The position numbers and the translations under genes were made by a program. Below the pieces are notes generated by a model. The model did no database searches. It was not told the origin of the DNA and saw nothing but the letters and a program-made list of their open reading frames with translations. Source: Bolinopsis microptera (lineage: Eukaryota; Ctenophora; Tentaculata; Lobata; Bolinopsidae). From it: 64,000 nucleotides of DNA. The DNA lies in the NCBI RefSeq assembly GCF_026151205.1, contig NC_087083.1, positions 2,742,536 through 2,806,535 of the forward strand, written 5' to 3'. Positions within the stretch are counted from its first letter, which is position 1, and every line of letters begins with the position of its first letter. This document shows, one piece after another, positions 60,201 to 64,000 of this stretch.

Positions 60201-61483
60201 ACACATTAATTTTTATGTAATTGGCTTAAATAGGGCTAATTTGAGGTGAATTTGTCAAATAAGTTGTTTTACGTGTTTTGTGAGACAAGGATACGCATAT
60301 CTCAGGTAAATAGAAAGTTACTTAGTATAAAAATTACTGAATAGAAAATACTGGTTTTTCAGTGTTACGTGAAAAATGTGCGTCAGATTCAAAATTATCT
60401 CACATATAATTTTATATAGACTTCTATAACAACGACTAGTTTCACACTAGAAAAACATTTAGTACAAAATAGAATAAGGAAGACATGCAATTTCCACCCT
60501 TATGGAATAACTTGAACAGCTAAACATTGTTGTTAAACAAATGGATCCTGCTCCGAAAATTCTAACATTTCAATTGCCTCAGTTATAGCTGATTTCCTAA
60601 ATCCGTTTTTAATGATAGTTTTACCACGATCTGTATGAAACTTATCAAATATTTCTACAATCCATCTTGCATGTTTATCCTTCAAAACGGACAACCTTAA
60701 ATCGACACTGACATTTAGTTTTTCACGATTTTTAAAAATTCCATCAAAAACTGATTTTGATTTCTCTGAAATAATTTAGCGTGAAAATGCGACAATTTAA
60801 TTTGGGGTACGAAATTTGGGGATTTCTGAAAAAAATCCCCATATTTTCGTTCCCCCATAATTCCGATCCCCAGAATTATGATCCACATAAATATGTCTTG
60901 TAAGGTAATTATTTTGCCTGTGCGTTTAAGTTCACCATTTACTAGGCTCGCTACTATTTTTCGAGCTTCTTGCAAAGTTCTTGTATATGTGAAGGGAACT
61001 GGGCCGAGCGAAAAAATATACAGCATGTACGGAGGCTAATTATTGAACTTGGGAATAGCCTGGAAGATTTTGTTTATAAACTTCCTCTATCATATGTTTT
61101 TTACAAATTGTAGAAGGTTCCGTGGTTAAAATATTTGACTGTTCCTTTTTTGCAGATAGCTCAGCTAAGACACAGACTGCTTTGACGAACGTTGGCATTG
61201 TAATAGCGGCTCTATTATTCGTCACTCTCGTCAGTCGTCACTCTGCTTGTTTGTCTTTCTAAAAAAAGGATCAAGACAGCATGAGATGGAAGAACCCACA
61301 GAATGTCCCATCATGACTAACCCACCCCCACCAATTCTTGTTCCAGTGCAACTGCAGCCAGCTATAAATGTGCGAGAGGAGCCGTTGTCTTCAGATCCAA
61401 CTCTGTCTAATGTTGTTGTGAATAATAAGCAATATGTTCCAAATTGTGAAGTTTTGATGGGTTATTCTACGGCTGCGGTCTGA
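38348..61483 (+). CDS. Receptor gene C: PAN-LDLa x5-TM, damaged 3' part
   Basis: Exons 38348-38462, 38742-38905, 42523-42627, 43050-43175, 47408-47530, 48081-48200, 48329-48457, 49552-49611, 50125-50220 and 53877-54008 join in frame. If the phase-broken exon 54220-54272 is skipped, the frame continues into 61156 and stops at 61262, giving about 424 residues with a short helix and no tail. The tail repeat (61263-61483) is out of frame. Thus C encodes either a tail-less receptor or is becoming a pseudogene. It differs from B in having five LDLa exons and no beta-domain exon. Introns contain pogo-like, Penelope-like and hAT fragments. No 5' exon with a signal peptide was found. Confidence 0.6.
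39420..40345. repeat. Region with recurring CCCCTAAAATGTC
   Basis: The motif or close forms occur at both ends and about four times inside, in direct orientation on the left and inverted at the right end. GGTAAACC / GGTTTACC mark possible termini. No ORF. Confidence 0.4.
41023..41884. mobile_element. TA-flanked element, CCTTACTCGGGA ends
   Basis: Terminal repeats CCTTACTCGGGAATATTATA and complement with small differences; TA on both sides. Subterminal AAAATATGGCGGAATYTYCC occurs twice. A 77-codon minus-strand ORF (41369-41602) is present but not recognisable as a transposase. Confidence 0.75.
42523..42627 (+). CDS. Arg/Pro-rich linker exon of gene C
   Basis: 105-nt phase 1-1 exon: PGFTLRNKNGLERRL...PKSKSPPPAAVKRYQ. 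Same module as 2415-2525 and 12110-12214. Confidence 0.65.
43050..43175 (+). CDS. LDLa repeat 1 of gene C
   Basis: 126-nt phase 1-1 exon: CEEGYWKCSDGEKCIDERFVC...KCYDGSDQTDCS. Six cysteines; the usual DGSDE ends in Q instead of E, as in the next two repeats. Confidence 0.85.
43204..44761. repeat. Tandem repeat unit 1 (foldback plus 1-kb block)
   Basis: Begins with a foldback element (43204-43722, arms TTTGACCAAAACCC) whose loop carries GGGTTGCGTTCGGGTCGATACC. It continues with the ATGACGTCATC block. Directly followed by a second copy. Inverted relative at 16955-18665. Confidence 0.7.
44762..46440. repeat. Tandem repeat unit 2
   Basis: Copy of 43204-44761, starting again with the foldback (44762-45269) and extending further to GACAATCTGTCGTAAAACAG and AATATGGCGATTTTGGG. 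A partial third copy of this end is 46770-47130. Confidence 0.7.
46651..46730. repeat. Minisatellite AGTAAAGGGGGTATAAT
   Basis: Five irregular 17-bp units. A second array of the same motif (…GGGGTAAATAGTAAAG) is at 47133-47265; both sit in equivalent repeat copies. Confidence 0.85.
47133..47265. repeat. Minisatellite GGGGGTAAATAGTAAA
   Basis: About eight 16-17-bp units, same origin as 46651-46730. Confidence 0.85.
47408..47530 (+). CDS. LDLa repeat 2 of gene C
   Basis: 123-nt phase 1-1 exon (GACACAG / GGTTGAG): RECQGNQMEKCADGEQCIDA...QCYDGSDQTDCS, six cysteines. Confidence 0.85.
47575..47840 (-). mobile_element. SINE or LINE-tail insertion with (TTA)n end
   Basis: Read on the minus strand: a GC-richer body (GGTCTCGACTGCCTAGGCGT, CTCTGGCCCGGGATCAGC), then GAGAGAAACC-type sequence and an ATT/TTA microsatellite tail at 47585-47605. 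It interrupts the LDLa-flanking intron, whose homology resumes near 47990. No RNA polymerase III boxes were identified with certainty. Confidence 0.45.
48081..48200 (+). CDS. LDLa repeat 3 of gene C
   Basis: 120-nt phase 1-1 exon: RECHEDSEKCSDGEQCFHPS...RCNDGSDQTDCS. Six cysteines; Tyr of CYDGSD is Asn. Confidence 0.85.
48329..48457 (+). CDS. LDLa repeat 4 of gene C
   Basis: 129-nt phase 1-1 exon: RECQGNDMEKCADGEQCIYA...NCNDGSDETNCPTS. The start is like repeats 2-3, the end like the gene B repeats, which suggests a recombinant exon. Confidence 0.85.
48478..49368 (+). mobile_element. Pogo-like TA-flanked element, copy 1
   Basis: Ends CCTTATCGGACCTTATTTGG and complement; TA on both sides; the empty site survives after other LDLa exons (CAAACTTATTTGTAAA). 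Repeated GTCCGTTCAA motifs lie at both ends. Carries a DDE relic; deletion derivative. Confidence 0.85.
48694..48903 (+). pseudogene. DDE transposase remnant (pogo/Tigger type)
   Basis: Frame LGPPEAQKTLLVYDVFKGHL...NNIVHELVPANMTNLFQPLD. YDVFKG holds the second catalytic Asp, and VPANMTxxFQPLD is typical of DDE_1 (CENP-B-like) enzymes. The N-terminal half is deleted; a further piece (KPLHAEWLVKVNTEM) follows after frame breaks. Copy at 57577-57780. Confidence 0.75.
49552..49611 (+). CDS. Ser/Pro linker exon of gene C
   Basis: 60-nt phase 1-1 exon after TCAAAATGCAG: SPSSPSSPSWTTSFLDDPQ. Probable stalk. Confidence 0.55.
50125..50220 (+). CDS. Ser/Thr linker exon of gene C
   Basis: 96-nt phase 1-1 exon: PSFTSTLPYGNQLTTSWSST...GETYSQ, related to 4519-4665. 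Its donor GGTATAT is directly followed by the terminal repeat of an inserted element at 50224. Confidence 0.6.
50224..52303. mobile_element. 2.1-kb element with 41-bp TIRs and GTCACA repeats
   Basis: 50221-50261 and 52266-52306 are perfect inverted copies (TATGGACACGTTCATTTGAG at the end), with TA outside. The inside is non-coding and contains about eleven [AT]TTGTCACA motifs plus a ~300-bp direct duplication (51050-51250, 51360-51550). Confidence 0.75.
52320..52440. repeat. ATAACAGAT microsatellite and (TA)n
   Basis: ATAACAGAT units, a TA run and inverted ATCTGTTAT units form a large imperfect hairpin. 52445-52980 is the conserved intron segment also seen at 30500 and 56570. Confidence 0.9.
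52980..53520 (+). pseudogene. CTLD-end relic, copy 2
   Basis: Frame disrupted before MEVHCLLPSCGSGTFKDLTV; open from there to 53514. Otherwise equal to 22140-22680. 53520-53870 holds no recognised gene (homology to part of 4190-4260). Confidence 0.5.
53877..54008 (+). CDS. LDLa repeat 5 of gene C
   Basis: 132-nt phase 1-1 exon: EYCPTFYWKCSNGWQCIKDSWRCDVYTHC then DGSDETNC. Six cysteines; closer to the gene B repeats than to C repeats 1-3. Confidence 0.8.
54220..54272 (+). pseudogene. Linker exon with broken phase (gene C)
   Basis: Starts after TCAAAATGCAG like 49552 and ends CCCAAG/GTAAAT, but is 53 nt, so it enters in phase 1 and leaves in phase 0. Using it would shift the frame of the tail exon. 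Confidence 0.6.
55396..56181 (-). pseudogene. GIY-YIG endonuclease remnant of the Penelope-like element
   Basis: Three minus-strand pieces in shifted frames: 55927-56181 (SFPPNIVKKLIQETQN), 55629-55916 (CYQCDKSCMIKN then LICQICNKSYIGETRRF) and 55396-55605 (GKHYLEEHADISMPNIPFRF). YIGET after CxxC-type pairs is typical of the nuclease end of these elements. At least two frameshifts. Confidence 0.7.
56441..56468 (+). ncRNA. Hammerhead-ribozyme-like core in the terminal repeat
   Basis: TGACAAA-GGC-ATGTA-GCC-GAAACGTC resembles the CUGANGA / stem II / GAAA core of type I hammerheads known in Penelope-like elements, but two conserved positions differ. The inverted copy is 54545-54572 on the minus strand. 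Probably inactive. Confidence 0.3.
56541..57360. other. Intron DNA of gene C, with single satellite monomer
   Basis: 56570-56960 repeats 52500-52860. 57075-57194 parallels 24690-24794, and 57195-57223 is one unit of the 29-bp satellite. 57225-57360 contains RATTACAAAAYTAATCGCA twice. No exon is supported. Confidence 0.5.
57361..58264 (+). mobile_element. Pogo-like TA-flanked element, copy 2
   Basis: Same family and orientation as 48478-49368, TA on both sides, DDE relic at 57577-57780. The two differ by scattered substitutions and small indels, so they descend from one deletion derivative. Confidence 0.85.
58424..58693 (+). pseudogene. C-type lectin C-terminal exon with linker, open copy
   Basis: Open frame ITYQRIHCSALRPYEVKTCD then QPQFFFCYEPD: C...C...FFCYE is the usual end of a C-type lectin domain. 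A Cys-bearing linker (DCLLPSCGSGTFKDLIVAW, then SDIDNGRLSVSQQL) follows. The first two thirds of the lectin fold are not in the window and no donor in the right phase was found, so it is treated as an exon relic. Confidence 0.45.
59115..60905. mobile_element. TA-flanked element, CCTTACGAGACATATTTAT ends
   Basis: Same family as 33710-34214; TA outside both ends. Enlarged by a nested hAT fragment and an internal 189-bp duplication (59199-59387, 60185-60373). Confidence 0.8.
59390..60187 (-). mobile_element. Nested hAT fragment
   Basis: Ends GGCTTGTCCGCCG and complement, with CGGCGG-rich subterminal DNA. 59685-59936 (minus) reads FELLRFWADRQKTVPILSNI, IPASSAEIERTWSATGLIL, the hAT C-terminal dimerisation block. 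No 8-bp duplication is seen at its edges. Confidence 0.7.
61156..61483 (+). pseudogene. Transmembrane/tail exon of gene C, frameshifted
   Basis: In the splice frame it reads SSAKTQTALTNVGIVIAALL, FVTLVSRHSACLSF and stops at 61260-61262. A 16-bp duplication (GTCACTCTCGTCAGTC) and an extra A explain the shift relative to A and B. The other frame keeps a single tail repeat (VPVQLQPAIN...EEPLSSDPTL) in which SYEE has become NCEV, removing the tyrosine. Confidence 0.7.
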
Positions 61484-63094
61484 GAAGGCTCTTGCTTAAT
61501 AGCTAAATCACTCGCCCAAATCATGATGACTATAGTAAAAACTTTTACGCGTCTCCTACCTTCTATATATGCACGTTGGTTATTTGTGATATGTTTAGTG
61601 CTTACTATATATATAGAGTAGATATGAGCAATCAGGACTAATATTGTCTTCTCAAAATGTTATAAAACACGGCTCGACTAGCACTATATCATATTATTCT
61701 ATTGTACTTTTTGTCTTTTGAAGTTGCTGACTGAACCTGAGATAATAAATTACTGTAATGCTTATTTCAATATGATACACACTATACACTATACACACTA
61801 TAATACATAGCTATTTTTCTGATTATAATATGTTTTGAGATTGCCGAGTAATGCTTAATTCAATATGATACACACTATAATACATTGCTATTTTTCTGAT
61901 TATAACATCTTTTGAGGTTGCTGAGTAATGCTTATTTCAATATGCTATACTATATTGATGTTTTCCTGTATTAACATCTATTTTTGTCTGAATGCAGAAT
62001 AGTTATGACAATATGCTAAATTTATGACTATTAAAAATATAAACATTTTCTAGAAAAATCATCAAATGACACTATTATACATAACAATGCACACTTAATG
62101 ATAATCAATACCTACTGAAGATTTGTAAATTCAAATTAAATTGGTCGACAGGTCGAGAATAAATATATTTATTGAACAAGATATTTGATAATTAAACGTA
62201 CACATTACATGCATGAAGCATGGTTACAAAAACAACGCCCAGAAATACATATGTATATTTTAATGAAATGTCGATGAGCATAAATTTTAGTTTCTTTTTT
62301 TTGTACAACAATATCATCAACAAGAATTGCACCCGTTGTTTCGTCTTGGCGGACGCTAGATTTCCATTTCACTATAACTATTAATATAAGCTCTAATCAG
62401 GTCACCTTATAATAATAATATTGAAACATCAATACACTACGCGTGCCACGTTCAAGTTGGGCTTATTACAAAATATTATACATTACTAGTATACATTAAA
62501 ATATGCTCGTGCGCCGCGCATTCATTGACCACAGACTAGCTATACACCACATCTCCCCAAGCAATCCTCGCGCGCGTGCGCGCGGCAAGTTGACATGGTA
62601 ACGAACGGAAGCAACACGACATATATTTGACCCACCTACTGCAATCCCCAAAATCCACGTTTTTCTGCAAAAACGTCCATTCGTAACCTTTCACTATTGC
62701 CTTTTTTCAAAAGGGTGAAAAGGAAAAAAAGTTTTAAAATTTTTATTTCTATTTATAAAGAATCTGAAATAAAACCTATAATGCAACTAAAAACTATGAA
62801 AATTGAAGTTTACAAAATTAAATCTTAAATTTTTTGCCATGCCAAAAAAAAATAAAATGATACTGATACTCTGATAGTTCAAAAACTAAAAAGCTACAGA
62901 TAAAAGGAAAACCGAATTTGATACAAGACAGATAGCGCCGGTAACACACATAACCTACGTAGCGCAAGTAAAACTTGGTCCATTTGTTCCGAGCGGGTGG
63001 ATCCAATAAATATAATTGCTTTTGTATAAACACAAGCCTGTATATCATTATGGAACTAATAACATTTTAAAAATCTGTTAAAATTTTCAACACT
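61484..63094. other. Downstream of gene C; intergenic DNA
   Basis: 61500-61980 resembles the A and B 3' flanks, with an AATAAA at about 61744 and three diverged copies of the CTTATTTCAATATGATACAC stretch. 61980-62740 is AT-rich without features except a CGCGCGCGTGCGCGCG palindrome near 62567. TTTATT at about 62742 could be the minus-gene polyadenylation signal. Confidence 0.45.
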
Positions 63095-63923
63095 TTAGTT
63101 TTGTGAAACATCGTCTGCAGTTTGTGGGGCACTAGCGCAGCAAAATCTCCCCGATACCTTATCAAAAGCGAATATGTTAGCGGTAACCAGTAGGGTCACC
63201 GCAGAGATGATGCCTCCCCAGTACCAGTTGTAGATCACAGTCACACATGCGAGGAGGATTGCAGCCGAGGGGATCATGGGGGTCCATACTCCCCACCGAT
63301 ATATTCTGGAGATTCAGGTCATTATAAAAAGTAATGTTAAAATAACAAACTAATACAGTGTAGTGCAAGATTAATATTAAAGGTAAAAGCAATATAAAGT
63401 CATTGATTGAAGTCTATTCACTTATTGATGCATCAGGTCTCAGGAGCGTCGTAAATTTGTACGAAATTTAAAGCTTCAAAGGTATTAAAATACATTAAAA
63501 ATTTTAATTTACAATAGGTAATGATAAATATTTAATAAGGAGAAGTTATACCCAGCGATGCCATGTTTCTGTTCAAATGAGGCTATTATAGACACGGACC
63601 CAATAACGAGCAAAGCCAGGAATATCCGAACTACTGCGTAAATCTGTTTGGAAGTGTACGTAGGTAATACTGAAATAAAGATTCGTTAGTGCAATTATTG
63701 GAAACTACTTGGGTTCCTCTCAGGGAACAGTTTACAAAATGTAAGTTTCAAGCACAACATCCCTTTGTAAAACAAACTTGTTCGTTTCAAATTACACAGA
63801 AGTATCCATGGAAATGCGACTCACTAATGAAATCTCCGGCGATATCAGCGATACAGAGCGCCAATGAAGAACATATTACCATCACCAGAAGGATTTTTAT
63901 CGCCTTTAGTGGCTTCAGAGAAC
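63095..63923 (-). CDS. Four-helix membrane protein, last three exons
   Basis: Minus-strand exons 63825-63923, 63552-63669 and 63095-63305 join in frame (phase 1, then 2) to a stop at 63095; the 5' exons lie beyond the window. Hydrophobic helices: IKILLVMVICSSLALCIADI, VVRIFLALLVIGSVSIIASF, MIPSAAILLACVTVI and GIISAVTLLVTANIFAF, with GIAGIYRWGVW between helices 2 and 3 and a short tail CCASAPQTADDVSQN. The small tetraspan layout recalls MS4A or MARVEL-type proteins, but no signature settles it. It is convergent to gene C and unrelated to the receptor family. Confidence 0.65.
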
Positions 63924-64000
63924 CTGGAAGGATGACATTCTTATTTTATTACAAAGCAATACAGTATTATTACATCACTTTTTGATAAAGCAGTAGACTG

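Noticed and set aside
1-64000. Prokaryotic features (operons, Shine-Dalgarno sites, rRNA)
   Set aside because: Introns with GT..AG, LINEs, a Penelope-like element and animal extracellular domains show animal nuclear DNA; no rRNA or convincing tRNA was found.

Overview
The window is AT-rich nuclear DNA from an animal with spliceosomal introns (GT..AG), probably a marine invertebrate. The species cannot be named from the sequence. Most of it is introns and mobile DNA. The genes are scattered short exons that keep an open reading frame across introns, not long ORFs.

The core is a tandem array of three related membrane-receptor genes on the + strand, called A (1236-5462), B (10884-31270) and C (38348-61483). 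Each begins with a cysteine-rich PAN/apple-like module in two exons, followed by short Pro/Ser/Thr or Arg linkers. The middle varies: A has a second PAN-like module, B has a ~148-residue beta-type domain exon plus three LDLa exons, and C has five LDLa exons. The last exon encodes a transmembrane helix and a tail that in A and B carries two 49-residue repeats, each ending in a SYEE[L/V] motif. Almost every module is a symmetrical phase 1-1 unit, so modules can be gained or lost without breaking the frame. In A and B all recognised exons join in one open frame (about 421 and 571 residues, 5' ends not identified). C is damaged: a linker exon has lost phase, and the transmembrane/tail exon is frameshifted by a 16-bp duplication plus one extra A. 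The domain set suggests a cell-surface recognition receptor; that function is inference.

The spacers between the genes (5463-10883 and 31271-38347) are copies of one another. Each holds dead pieces of a BED zinc finger and a LINE ORF1-like protein, so the array grew by segmental duplication. Comparing the copies gives empty sites that date several insertions.

Mobile and repeated DNA includes: a near-intact APE-type LINE (27.5-30.4 kb); a broken Jockey/CR1-like LINE on the minus strand (20.0-21.8 kb); a Penelope-like element with GIY-YIG remains and a 13-bp target duplication (54444-56527); Helitron-like ends around the beta-domain exon; a 2.1-kb foldback element with 8-bp target duplications (35942-38090); four TA-flanked elements beginning CCTTA, two of which carry a pogo-like DDE relic; a nested hAT fragment; and a 1.9-kb satellite of 29-bp units in B. 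Inside B's long intron a 76-codon ORF (14018-14248) follows a cluster of GTCACGTGAC boxes and an ISRE-like run. At the right edge, on the minus strand, lie the last three exons of an unrelated four-helix membrane protein.
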